From Clostridia bacterium (lineage in GTDB: Bacteria > Bacillota > Sulfobacillia > SLMV01), in assembly GCA_003551215.1 (NCBI GenBank), contig PUMD01000005.1, forward strand, positions 1 through 44,385: DNA of 44,385 nt, in the 5' to 3' direction. A model generated the notes under the pieces. The model ran no database searches. It saw nothing but the letters and a program-made list of their open reading frames with translations, and had not been told where the DNA came from. Within the stretch, counting starts at the first letter, position 1. Every line of letters begins with the position of its first letter. The position numbers and the translations under genes were made by a program. Positions 31,823-41,105 of the stretch are shown one piece after another.

Positions 31823-34411
31823 TTGGCGCGAAAGAGCAGGTCATCTCGCAACGAGAAAAAACCTCGTAGGCGCATAAGATGGTGGCGACTTCTGCTGGTA
31901 GTCGTGGTAGTGGTCGCTCTGGTAGGCGCCGGTCTGGGAGCTGGGTTCGTGCTCAGTGCCGTCCGGGCCATGCCGGAGATAGCTGACGTTCGCCCCGAAG
32001 CCCAGATTACCTCATACGTCTACGATGTACACGGCGAGCAGGTGGCCCCCCTGCACGGACCGGAACACCGCATCATGGTAGAGCACGCCGAAATCCCGGA
32101 TGTAGTCAGAGAGGCCTTTATGGCCATAGAGGATCACCGTTTCTATGACCATTTTGGGCTTGACCTGTACAGGATTGTCGGAGCGGCGTGGAACAACCTC
32201 ACCGGGGGTCCCCTGCAGGGAGGCAGCACAATCAGCCAGCAGCTGGCGCGGAATGCCTGGCCGATAGGAATGGAGCAGACGTGGACCAGAAAGATTCAGG
32301 AGGCGGTTTTGGCTCTGCAGCTGGAACGCGCCTACACCAAGGATCAGATCCTCACGATGTACCTGAACCAGATCAACCTGGGACACGGGGCATACGGCGT
32401 CCAGGCAGCAGCAGAAATCTACTTCGACAAGGACGTAGCCGACCTGGATTTGGCGCAGGCGGCCCTGTTGGCTGCCCTGCCCAGGGCACCTTCTGTGTAC
32501 TCCCCTTACGTGAATCCAGACCTGGCCAGCCAGCGACGGTCTGTAGTGCTGGCAAATATGGTCCGTGAGGGATTCATAGATGAAGACCAAAAGGAACAGG
32601 CTCAAAAACAGCCCATAGAACTGGCCGGGCTGGAAAACCGCCAGGAAGCAGTAGCTCCGCACTTCATCGATTACGTGCTGTCTCAGCTTCTGGAGCGATA
32701 CCCGTCGGATGTCATATACGGGGGCGGTCTGAAAGTCCACACAACCCTGGACCCCGAAATCCAGACGGCCGCAGAGGAATCAGTAAAGACTCACCTGCTG
32801 GAGGACTTCCCTCAGGGTGCTTACGACAAGGACCTGCAGATAGGTATGGTTATCGCCGACCCTCACACGGGGCACATAAAGGCGATGATCGGTGGTCGTC
32901 AGCACACTTCCATGCTGGAGCAGAACCGCGCCTGGCAGACCTACCGTCAGCCTGGCTCCGCGTTCAAACCGATAGCAGTCTATACTCCAGCTCTGGAAGA
33001 GGGCTGGACTCCAGCCACTGTGATCGACGACTCTCCAGTAGATGTTCGCATTGAAGAAACCGGACAGAGGTTCACTCCCCGAAACTACAGCGAATCGGGT
33101 TGGCCTCTGGGTGCCTATCGCGGCCTGACCACCATGCGGGAGGCCATCAGGCGATCAGTGAATGTTACCGCCGTGCGCGCACTCATGGACCTGGGAATCG
33201 ACAAGGGTTTGGATGCAGCCGAGCGTATGGGATTCAGCAAGCTGATAACCTCCGGTCCTCAAAGCGACCGCGGTCCGTCGCTGGCCCTCGGCGGCCTTAC
33301 CGAGGGGGCATCTCCTCTGGAGATGACTCTTGCCTATTCAGCTTTCGCTGCCGGCGGAGTCAAACCTGAACCGATTGCCATAACCAAAATTGTTGACCGC
33401 CACGGAAATGTCCTTGAGGAAAACTCTCCCCAAAGAAGCGTCGTTACTTCTCCGGAAGCAGCATATCTGATGACGGATATGCTCAGGAGTGTTGTCAGCG
33501 ATCGGCGCAGCGGCTGGGAGAGCAACTGGGGTACCGGGGATCGTGCCCGTTTCTCGGCCGAATGGCCCATAGCAGGAAAGACAGGTACCACTGATGACAT
33601 CAAGGACCTGTGGTGGATCGGATACACCCCCGAGTACGTGGGAACCGTCTGGCTGGGGTTCGATCAACCCGAGGACATCGCCAAAGTAGTGGGCAGGTCA
33701 ATGCCCAGCGGTCTTTATCCTGTACTGATATGGCGCGATGCCATGGAGCCAATCCATGAAGGCCTGGAGATAACTGATTTCGAGCGGCCCGATGGAATGG
33801 TGGAAAAAACGGTCTGCATCAAGTCAGGCAAGCTGCCAGGAGAACACTGCCCGACGAATAAACAGCGCCGCGAGCTGTTCCACGAGGACAATGTGCCGAC
33901 AGAAAAATGCGAAACCCACGTGGAGCTGGAGGTCTGCAGTGAGCATCCAAACCTGTTGTGGGACGGACGTTGCCCTGCTGGCGGAAGACCTACGAAAGAA
34001 GTCTTCCTGGACCGTCCGCCTGTGGATGAACCGGTGGTCGACACGCAGGGAAGAACCCTTCCCAAACCATGGGATCTCGCTGACCTGCCGCCGACCGAAT
34101 CCTGTCAGGAAGTTCATGGTCCTGCAGAAGAGCCTGCCGATATGGTGGAAATCACCATGAGCGACACTGGTATTTCGCCAGTAATCGTGAGGGTGGGCGA
34201 AGGTCAGGAAGTCACACTACGTGTCACGGCAGAAGATGCCGAACGTGAACTGGTTATCCAGGGACAGGGAATCGAGCTTGAGGTAGCAGCTGACGAGACG
34301 GCAGAAATAATCTTCACACCAGAGCAGGTCGGCATATACCGTATGTACTGCGGAAAATCCTATCCAGAGAACTCAAACCTGCAGGGTCGCTTCATCGTAG
34401 AAAGGCGATAG
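31823..34411 (+). CDS. Class A penicillin-binding protein with C-terminal cupredoxin-like domain
   Basis: An 862-residue bifunctional peptidoglycan synthase. A basic N-terminus is followed by one membrane helix (about residues 19-45). The GT51 glycosyltransferase shows EDHRFYDHFG and GGSTISQQLARN (about 95-145). The transpeptidase has SAFK (about 378), SVN (about 453) and KTGT (about 588). A cysteine-rich linker (about 670-770) contains SGKLPGEHCP and PTEKC, typical of this PBP group. The last 90 residues form a beta-sandwich like a cupredoxin, with GIYRMYCGKSYPENSNLQG where a copper site would be; the cysteine remains, but the usual histidines and methionine are missing. The TTG start has GGAGGG eight bases upstream. 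The gene overlaps mutS2 tail to tail by 20 bases. Confidence 0.93.
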   Translation: MARKSRSSRNEKKPRRRIRWWRLLLVVVVVVALVGAGLGAGFVLSAVRAMPEIADVRPEAQITSYVYDVHGEQVAPLHGPEHRIMVEHAEIPDVVREAFMAIEDHRFYDHFGLDLYRIVGAAWNNLTGGPLQGGSTISQQLARNAWPIGMEQTWTRKIQEAVLALQLERAYTKDQILTMYLNQINLGHGAYGVQAAAEIYFDKDVADLDLAQAALLAALPRAPSVYSPYVNPDLASQRRSVVLANMVREGFIDEDQKEQAQKQPIELAGLENRQEAVAPHFIDYVLSQLLERYPSDVIYGGGLKVHTTLDPEIQTAAEESVKTHLLEDFPQGAYDKDLQIGMVIADPHTGHIKAMIGGRQHTSMLEQNRAWQTYRQPGSAFKPIAVYTPALEEGWTPATVIDDSPVDVRIEETGQRFTPRNYSESGWPLGAYRGLTTMREAIRRSVNVTAVRALMDLGIDKGLDAAERMGFSKLITSGPQSDRGPSLALGGLTEGASPLEMTLAYSAFAAGGVKPEPIAITKIVDRHGNVLEENSPQRSVVTSPEAAYLMTDMLRSVVSDRRSGWESNWGTGDRARFSAEWPIAGKTGTTDDIKDLWWIGYTPEYVGTVWLGFDQPEDIAKVVGRSMPSGLYPVLIWRDAMEPIHEGLEITDFERPDGMVEKTVCIKSGKLPGEHCPTNKQRRELFHEDNVPTEKCETHVELEVCSEHPNLLWDGRCPAGGRPTKEVFLDRPPVDEPVVDTQGRTLPKPWDLADLPPTESCQEVHGPAEEPADMVEITMSDTGISPVIVRVGEGQEVTLRVTAEDAERELVIQGQGIELEVAADETAEIIFTPEQVGIYRMYCGKSYPENSNLQGRFIVERR

Positions 34412-36965
34412 TAACTCCATCCCCTCCCTCAGATATGTTACCCTTGCGCCACCGTATGACTTCGGGGTTGTTTTCGAGGTGCTCGCGAACCGCACGACGT
34501 AAAATTCCTTCACCGCGCCCGTGAATTATGGTTACAGAATCGTGCCCGGCCAAAAAGGCATCGTCTATGTACTTTTGCAGCTGCATTATCGCATCATCCA
34601 CTGTGTGCTGACGTACATTCAGTTCCTTATGGACCACTTCGCTTTTGCTGCGGCTCAGTTTTCCCACCTGACTCCTGCCCCTCTGTTCCTCAGGATCAGC
34701 AGCAATCTGCAGGTCGGCTGTATCAGTCCGCATCTTCATCACGCCCACCTGGATTAAGGCCTGTTCTGATTCTGTGTCCACCTCCAGGACCCGACCCGTC
34801 TGTTGAAGACTGCGTATTCGCACGTATGCTCCGGGCTCCAGTTCTTCGGGGCTTATCCCCTCATGTGTTTCTCCTTTGGTTTCAGACCTGGTTTGCTCCT
34901 CGGCTTCGCCGACCACATCAGCCATAGAACCCTCGACATTGCTGAGACTACCTCTCGCCCCTTCTTCAATTGAACTGAGTACCTGTCTGAGGGCTTCTGC
35001 TCTGCGAAGCACTTCATCTGTGTCTACGAACTGATCCTCGTCGATATCATCGGCCTGCCCAGAATCCTCCGCCATCATCTCCAGCCGGCGGCGCAGCTGA
35101 TCCTGAAACTCTTTCAGGGCGTTCAGCTCGGAACGCAGCTCATTCAACAGGGCGCTGACCTCCCGGCGGGCTTCAGACAGTATGTCCCTCACCTCCCTGC
35201 GAGCATCACTCAGTATCTTTTCCTTCTGCTCGCGGAGATCGCGTTCACGACGGGCCAGCCTCTCGCGCAGCTTCTCAGCATCTGTGGCTTCCTGACCCGC
35301 TTTCTCTCGATATTGCAGCCACTTTCTGCGATCCTGCTCCATTGCCGAGATGAGCTCCTCCACGTTACCCTCATCATCAGACAAAAAGCTTCGGGCCCGG
35401 CTGACCAGTTCATCGGGCATCCCGAGCCGTTGGGCTATCTCAAGGGCGTTGCTTCTACCGGGCAAGCCCATGACCAGATGATAGGTGGGTGAAAGGGTCT
35501 CGGCGTCAAACTCCATGCTGGCGTTTTGAATGCCGTCCTTCCGGTAGGCGAAAGTCTTCAGGCGACTGTAGTGGGTGGTGGCCATAGTCCGCACGTGCCT
35601 CTGATGCAGCTCTTCGAGGATGCACATGGCCAAGGGAGCACCTTCCATGGGGTCTGTTCCCGCCCCCAGCTCATCCAAAAGCACCAGAGTTTCCGAATCG
35701 GCCATCTTGAGTATAGGTATTACATTACGCATATGCGACGAAAAGGTGCTGAGGTTCTGAGCAATGCTCTGTTCGTCGCCGATGTCACAGTACACGCGGC
35801 GAAAGATTCCCACATCGCTGGAGGGAGAGCAGGGTAGATGAAGTCCCGCCTGACACATCAAGACCATAAGCCCTACCGTCTTGAGGGTGACCGTCTTGCC
35901 TCCGGTATTCGGACCTGTTATTACCAGGACGTGAAAATCTCGTCCAACTTCAACGTCTATTGGCACCACTTCGCCCTCAAGCAAGGGATGGCGTGCCTTT
36001 TTGAGATACACATAGCCGTCGGAGTTGGTGTTGGGCATCACGGCATCCATATCCTCTGCCAATCTGCCCCTGGCGTAAATCAGATCCACCTCGGCAAGTA
36101 CAGCCTGTTCTGCTCTCAGCCTGTCTGCCTGCCGGGCAACCTCATCACTCAACCGGCGCAAAATGCGCTCTATCTCTCTTTCTTCCTCCGACCTCAGGTT
36201 CCTGATTTCGTTGTTCAGGTCGACGGCCACCTGCGGCTCGATGAACACCGTGGCACCGCTGGAGGACTGACCGTGGACTATACCCTGGATGCGGTCCTTG
36301 TGCTGCACCCTGACCGGTAAAACATACCGCCCGCTGCGCTGAGTAACTATCGGCTCCTGCAGGTAAGTTCGCATACGATCGCTTTTGGTCATCTGTTCCA
36401 ACTGAGACCGAAGCTTCTCCGAACGGGAGCGGATCTGCCGGCGAATACTGTACAGCTCAGGACTGGCTCTATCTGCCACGTTCCCTTCCTCATTAACACA
36501 CTTCTTTACCTGTCCGGCAAGCACATCGCTGTCTTTTATCTGCTCGGCCAGCTCCACCAGCGTGGGGGCCATCTCGTGATGTTTTTTGAGGTATGCTGAC
36601 AGCTCGCAGCCGGCCTCCACACATTCAGCCACCGCCCACAACTCCTCAGCGGAAAGCAGCGCCCCTTTGTCTGCCCGCTGCAGGACGGACCGGATATCGG
36701 AAATCCCGGCCAGTGGGACCCGCGAACGGCCCATCAGCGATCTCATCTCCTCCGTTTCAAGCAGGCGGCGCTGCACCTTTTGGTGATCCACCTCGATCCC
36801 CAGGTTGAGGCAGCGCACCCGGCCCAGGCCGCTGGTAGCACGTTCTGCCAGCCGCTCTTTTATAGTCTCAAAATCGAGGTGTTCGCGAGCATAATCCCAA
36901 AGATCCTCTTTTCCTGAAAGTTCAGCTTTGGGGGCATGCTCAGCTGCTGGCTCTGCGTCGAGCAA
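34392..36965 (-). CDS. mutS2: Endonuclease MutS2
   Basis: An 857-residue MutS2 protein. It has an N-terminal core/clamp region, the ATPase with GPNTGGKT (Walker A, about residue 350) and VLLDELGAGTDP (Walker B, about 425), a long charged coiled coil (about 540-650), and a C-terminal Smr nuclease domain with TIIHGRGEGILRRAV (about 820). MutS2 suppresses recombination and, in Bacillus, splits collided ribosomes (RqcU). It lacks the MutS mismatch-recognition domain. The TTG start is 11 bases after GGAGG. It is the last gene of the phe-zapA-polX operon, six bases after polX. Confidence 0.96.
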   Translation of the reverse strand: MLDAEPAAEHAPKAELSGKEDLWDYAREHLDFETIKERLAERATSGLGRVRCLNLGIEVDHQKVQRRLLETEEMRSLMGRSRVPLAGISDIRSVLQRADKGALLSAEELWAVAECVEAGCELSAYLKKHHEMAPTLVELAEQIKDSDVLAGQVKKCVNEEGNVADRASPELYSIRRQIRSRSEKLRSQLEQMTKSDRMRTYLQEPIVTQRSGRYVLPVRVQHKDRIQGIVHGQSSSGATVFIEPQVAVDLNNEIRNLRSEEEREIERILRRLSDEVARQADRLRAEQAVLAEVDLIYARGRLAEDMDAVMPNTNSDGYVYLKKARHPLLEGEVVPIDVEVGRDFHVLVITGPNTGGKTVTLKTVGLMVLMCQAGLHLPCSPSSDVGIFRRVYCDIGDEQSIAQNLSTFSSHMRNVIPILKMADSETLVLLDELGAGTDPMEGAPLAMCILEELHQRHVRTMATTHYSRLKTFAYRKDGIQNASMEFDAETLSPTYHLVMGLPGRSNALEIAQRLGMPDELVSRARSFLSDDEGNVEELISAMEQDRRKWLQYREKAGQEATDAEKLRERLARRERDLREQKEKILSDARREVRDILSEARREVSALLNELRSELNALKEFQDQLRRRLEMMAEDSGQADDIDEDQFVDTDEVLRRAEALRQVLSSIEEGARGSLSNVEGSMADVVGEAEEQTRSETKGETHEGISPEELEPGAYVRIRSLQQTGRVLEVDTESEQALIQVGVMKMRTDTADLQIAADPEEQRGRSQVGKLSRSKSEVVHKELNVRQHTVDDAIMQLQKYIDDAFLAGHDSVTIIHGRGEGILRRAVREHLENNPEVIRWRKGNISEGGDGVTIAFLR

Positions 36966-36971
36966 AACAGG

Positions 36972-38723
36972 TCACTCCTCCTTTTCGGAATCCTTCAGCA
37001 AATCCATCAGATCAGAAGCCTTCTTGGTATTTAATATATTCTCCGGCTCACACCATCCGCGACTAGCGCAGTCAACTCCGTAGCTGAGCAGGTCAAATCC
37101 TGATGGGGAGTGAGCATCGCTGCTTATGACCAGTTTGACGCCCATTTTCGCTGCTTTCTTTACCCACTGCCAGGGCAGGTCCAGACGATCTGGAGATGAA
37201 TTGATCTCGACCGCCGTACCAGTCCGCTTGCATGCAGAAAGCAGCCGTTCGAGGTCGGGTGGTTCGGGGTCGCGAACCCCGAGAAGCCGGCCGGTAGGAT
37301 GTCCGATAATGTCCACCTGTGGGTGCTCACACGCCGAAAGCAGCCGCTTTGTAAGCTTCCCCTCTCCAGCATAAAGATCCGAGTGAATCGAGGCTATGAC
37401 TACATCCAGCTGCTCCAGTACGTCATCCGGGTAATCCAGAGACCCATCAGGTAGAATATCAACTTCCACTCCACTGAACAGGCAAAAATCCGTCAGCTCT
37501 TCCGCCAACCGCCTGATATGCTGGTACTGCTGCCGGAGCTTATCTTCATGCAGCCCCCCGGCCACAGTCAGCGAAGGCGAATGATCGGTGATGGCAAGAT
37601 AATCCATACCGCGCCGCCGGGCAGCGGCAACCATCTTTTCAATGCTTGCGGCTCCATCACTCCAGCTGGTGTGGCAGTGCAGATCTCCGCGGAGATCGTC
37701 AAGCCGCAGCAGTGAGGGAATCAACCCCCTACGGGCAGCCTTTACCTCATCCGTGCCGCAGCGCAGCTGCGGCGGAATAAACTGCAGCCCAAACCGGTCG
37801 TAAATTTCCGCCTCATCCATACCGCATAACTGCTCGCGCCAGCCTGACAGAGCGTCTGGTTTTTCATCTTTTGCCAATCGCGTAAGCTTGCTGCGGTGTT
37901 CTTCATTACCGGTCAGCCACAACAGTGCGGCTCCTTCTCCCTGGACCGGCACGGCATGGACGTAGACAGACATCCCCCTGCGCAGAGAAAAACGCATGTA
38001 GGGTGGACATCCGCCGCCTTCGCCCCCCCGGACAGAATGTACAGACTCATCCTTCTTTACCGCCTCAAGAGCCCTGCTGAGCCATTCATCCGGCTCCGCA
38101 CTCCGATCCAGCACTGCCAGAAGCTTCAACTCGCTGATCTGCTCGCTTCTTCGCCTCAGCTTTCCCACCGGGTGAACGCGCAGGGCACCTTCTACCTGGC
38201 CAAGTAGTCCGCCGAAATATTCAGAATGTGAGTCCGCCGTATCAAGGGTCATGAACCGGCCTGCCGATGCCAAAGCTCCAGCTGACTGGCTGATCTGCTG
38301 CTGTCGGCGGGGACCTATCCCTTCGATTTCCTGCAGTTTTCCCGAATCCGCCGCCTGCTGCAGTTCGGAAAGACTGCTGACCCCCAGGGTCTGATAGATA
38401 GCCGAAGCGGTCTTGATGCCCAGCCCAGGGATCTGCAGCAGCTGCAGCACCGAAAACGGCACCTTATCCGTCAGACGGTCGAGATAATCACAGCTGCCTG
38501 TCTCTGCTATGTCAACTGCTTTTTCGGCCAGCGCTGGACCGATTCCGCGTATGCGCTGCAGCCTATCTTCATCCCATTGACCTTCGAGGGCGTCGAAGTG
38601 CCGGGCCAGATTCCGTGCGGCTGTGCGGTATGCATATGACTTGTGCGGTTCTGTGCCGCTGATCTGCATGAGATCAGCGATGTCCTCAAAGGCCTGCACA
38701 ACTCTTTTCAATCGGTGACTCAC
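36972..38723 (-). CDS. polX: PolX-type protein with intact PHP domain and degenerate polymerase site
   Basis: A 583-residue protein with the architecture of bacterial PolX: helix-hairpin-helix repeats (IRGIGPALAEKA, IPGLGIKTA, IEGIGPRRQ; residues 57-140), a polymerase palm (about 160-290) and a C-terminal PHP nuclease. PHP metal ligands look complete (DLHCHTSWSDG at 347, AITDHSPS, GVEVD, SIHSD, IIGHPTGR, ISSDAHS). The polymerase site is not. Where family members read G-S-x-R-R...D-x-D, this reads GKLRRRSEQISELK, so both aspartates are E198 and K200, and the third aspartate is Y254. It is probably a nuclease without polymerase activity. Start and zapA stop overlap (ATGA). Confidence 0.92.
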   Translation of the reverse strand: MSHRLKRVVQAFEDIADLMQISGTEPHKSYAYRTAARNLARHFDALEGQWDEDRLQRIRGIGPALAEKAVDIAETGSCDYLDRLTDKVPFSVLQLLQIPGLGIKTASAIYQTLGVSSLSELQQAADSGKLQEIEGIGPRRQQQISQSAGALASAGRFMTLDTADSHSEYFGGLLGQVEGALRVHPVGKLRRRSEQISELKLLAVLDRSAEPDEWLSRALEAVKKDESVHSVRGGEGGGCPPYMRFSLRRGMSVYVHAVPVQGEGAALLWLTGNEEHRSKLTRLAKDEKPDALSGWREQLCGMDEAEIYDRFGLQFIPPQLRCGTDEVKAARRGLIPSLLRLDDLRGDLHCHTSWSDGAASIEKMVAAARRRGMDYLAITDHSPSLTVAGGLHEDKLRQQYQHIRRLAEELTDFCLFSGVEVDILPDGSLDYPDDVLEQLDVVIASIHSDLYAGEGKLTKRLLSACEHPQVDIIGHPTGRLLGVRDPEPPDLERLLSACKRTGTAVEINSSPDRLDLPWQWVKKAAKMGVKLVISSDAHSPSGFDLLSYGVDCASRGWCEPENILNTKKASDLMDLLKDSEKEE

Positions 38724-39073
38724 CGAAATTCTCCTTCTACTGACGATTCTCCGCCATCCTGACGTTTCATAGGAATTACCGGATCATCACTGTTTTTGGT
38801 TTTGCGGTATTCTTCCTCCAGCATCTGCACGACTCGGTCATACCGCTCCTGCAGCTCAAGATACTCCTCTGCCAAATTCAGGGCCGCCAGTACCGCAGTC
38901 CTGGTCAGATCGAGGCCATCTGCAACCTCGGCAACCTCCTGCATGCGGAAATCCACTTCCCGCGCCATCTTGCGCAGCTGAGCAGGCGACTTGTCCCCTC
39001 TAAGAATGTAGGTCTTGCTGTAGATCTCCACCTTTACTTCATTCATGTTAGGTAGGCGCAGTACCCGCAGCAC
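38720..39073 (-). CDS. zapA: Cell division protein ZapA
   Basis: A small ZapA protein that bundles FtsZ at the division ring. It has VKVEIYSKTYILRGD near the N-terminus, and then a helical coiled coil with MAREVDFRMQEVAE and TAVLAALNLAEEYLEL. The family usually begins about where the internal ATG at 39046 lies, but that codon has no ribosome binding site. A full-strength AAGGAGGTGA lies at 39099-39108, and a 23-base bulged hairpin between it and the GTG at 39073 could bring the two together, so I report the GTG; the protein would be 117 or 108 residues. It overlaps polX by four bases. Confidence 0.9.
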   Translation of the reverse strand: MLRVLRLPNMNEVKVEIYSKTYILRGDKSPAQLRKMAREVDFRMQEVAEVADGLDLTRTAVLAALNLAEEYLELQERYDRVVQMLEEEYRKTKNSDDPVIPMKRQDGGESSVEGEFR

Positions 39074-39142
39074 GCGGGCGTGAAAACGAGCGCCGCTTTC
39101 ACCTCCTTCGTTACAGCTGTCCGAAGAACTCTTCTACGCAGA

Positions 39143-41056
39143 CTACTGCGCATCCTCCAGAATCGAGGCAACCCGTTCCCACTTTCTGTACAGCCGGGAG
39201 AGCCGCTTCTTCACTGACTCGAATTCTTCGACCAGCTGTGCTCCTGTACCGCCGGCGTATGAATCGGGGTCGGCAAGCAGACAGGTCAGCTCCTCGTGCT
39301 GCCTTTCGAGTCGGGCGATTTCGCCTTCGAGCTGCTTGAGGTCATCGGCGTCAAATGAAGGCTGTTTGCTCCCGGAGCTGTCCGTTTTCCTTTGCTGCCG
39401 TTTAGATATGCGCTGGCCGCTGCTTTCGTCCGCCGGGGTGCTTTTTTGGCTCCTGCTGCGCAGATTCTCACGCAGCTGAGAGTAGTTGCCGTGATGGTCC
39501 AGAAGATCCCCTTCATCCATCAGCCATATCCTCGTTGCCACCTGGTCCACAAAGTACCGGTCGTGAGTGACAAATACCACCGTTCCGCTGTACTGTACAA
39601 GAGCTCTTTCCAGATCCTCGCGGGCAGGCAGATCAAGGTGATTCGTCGGTTCGTCAAGAAGCAGGACTGTCGCATCCTGCAGGCTCAACTGGGCAAATAT
39701 GAGCCTGCTGCGTTCACCACCGCTCAGCTGGGCGACCTCGGTGAATACATCGTCACCGGAGAAACCAAAACGGGCCAGGTGTTCCCTGGCTCCGCTGAGG
39801 CCCAGCTGCGGATGACTTTGATACATCTGCTGCAGTACCGTCCTGTCATCCCGCAGTCCGGAGAGGTCCTGGGGAAAGTGACCTATCCGAACCCCCGCCC
39901 CCCAGGTTATGCTGCCCTGCTCTGTTCGATAATCTCCCATCAAAGCCCGCAGAAGGGTGGTCTTACCGCACCCGTTAGGACCAAGCAGGGCAACCCGCTC
40001 GCCGCGCTGAAGACGGAAGTCAACTGAGCAGCAGATCTCCAGGTCGTCTCGTCTGATGGTCACATTCTCGCCGAGCAAAACATCCTCACCGCTGGGCTGA
40101 GTTACTGGAAACTCCAGATTTATTCCCCCCTCGTAGCTGGGAGGTGGAGGTATACGCTCCATTCGATCGAGCCTTTTTTGCCGGCTTTTGGCCTCTTTGT
40201 GACGCTGACCGGCCTTATAGCGGCGAACAAAGGCCTTCAGCTTTTCTATTTCCTCCTGCTGCCTCTCATACCTCTTTTTCTGCTGCTTGCGCCGACGCCT
40301 GCGTTCCTGCAGATAACCCGTGTAGTTGGTGTAATAATGCCTCACTGCGCCCTGGTGGATTTCCAGTATCTCACCGACGGTCCTGTCGAGAAAATAGCGG
40401 TCGTGCGATACGGAAAGGACCGCTCCAGGGTATCTGGCCAGGTAATCCTCCAGCCACTCGGTGGACTCAATGTCCAGGTGATTGGTAGGCTCATCCAAAA
40501 GCATCAGATCGGGGGCCGACAGCAGCATGCGGGCGAGTGCGAGGCGCACACGCTCGCCTCCGGAAAATTCGGCCGTTGGCCGCTGCAGCTGCTCTGAGGT
40601 AAAGCCCAGGCCCATGAGCACCGAACGGGCCCGGGCCTCCGTGTCATACCCACCTCTCTGCTCGAAAGCACTGAGCAAGGAGCCGTATTTACGCAATAGC
40701 TTCTGCCGCCGGGAAGGATCAGATGCCTCAGGGATGCGCTGCTCCATTTCTCGCAGTTCATCCTGCATCGCAGTAAGCTCGGAGAATGCCTCCATGGCCA
40801 CCTCCATGGCCGTTCTGTCAGGGGCAAAACCAACATCCTGCGAAAGCCGCGAAACAGAACAGCTGCCGTAGACTGTCAGCTGTCCATCATCGGGTTTAAT
40901 ATCTCCACAGAGAATACGCAGCAGGGTGGTTTTGCCCGCACCGTTGTGCCCAACGATCCCCAGGCGAGCATCCTCGCGGACGATGAAGGATGCACCGGAG
41001 AAGATCCTCTCCCCTCCGAGATATTTCTCAAGATTCTCAGCCCTCAGCAATGCCAA
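39143..41056 (-). CDS. ABC-F family ATPase
   Basis: A 637-residue soluble protein with two ABC domains and no membrane segment. The first has GHNGAGKTT (about residue 35), SGGERVRLALARML and LMLLDEPTNHLD; the second has GPNGCGKTT (about 360), SGGERSRLIFAQLSL and VLLLDEPTNHLD. The lysine- and arginine-rich linker (about 245-305) is the P-site tRNA interaction motif that contacts ribosome-bound tRNA. A C-terminal coiled coil (about 560-630) follows a serine-rich stretch. ABC-F proteins act on stalled ribosomes or give antibiotic protection; this layout is closest to Uup/YfmR-type housekeeping members. The TTG start has GGGGTGG six bases upstream. It follows pheT by 49 bases. Confidence 0.93.
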   Translation of the reverse strand: MALLRAENLEKYLGGERIFSGASFIVREDARLGIVGHNGAGKTTLLRILCGDIKPDDGQLTVYGSCSVSRLSQDVGFAPDRTAMEVAMEAFSELTAMQDELREMEQRIPEASDPSRRQKLLRKYGSLLSAFEQRGGYDTEARARSVLMGLGFTSEQLQRPTAEFSGGERVRLALARMLLSAPDLMLLDEPTNHLDIESTEWLEDYLARYPGAVLSVSHDRYFLDRTVGEILEIHQGAVRHYYTNYTGYLQERRRRRKQQKKRYERQQEEIEKLKAFVRRYKAGQRHKEAKSRQKRLDRMERIPPPPSYEGGINLEFPVTQPSGEDVLLGENVTIRRDDLEICCSVDFRLQRGERVALLGPNGCGKTTLLRALMGDYRTEQGSITWGAGVRIGHFPQDLSGLRDDRTVLQQMYQSHPQLGLSGAREHLARFGFSGDDVFTEVAQLSGGERSRLIFAQLSLQDATVLLLDEPTNHLDLPAREDLERALVQYSGTVVFVTHDRYFVDQVATRIWLMDEGDLLDHHGNYSQLRENLRSRSQKSTPADESSGQRISKRQQRKTDSSGSKQPSFDADDLKQLEGEIARLERQHEELTCLLADPDSYAGGTGAQLVEEFESVKKRLSRLYRKWERVASILEDAQ

Positions 41057-41105
41057 GCCAGACCACCCCTGTATCCAGTGAGTACGGAAGTTTTTACTGC
41101 CGGCG

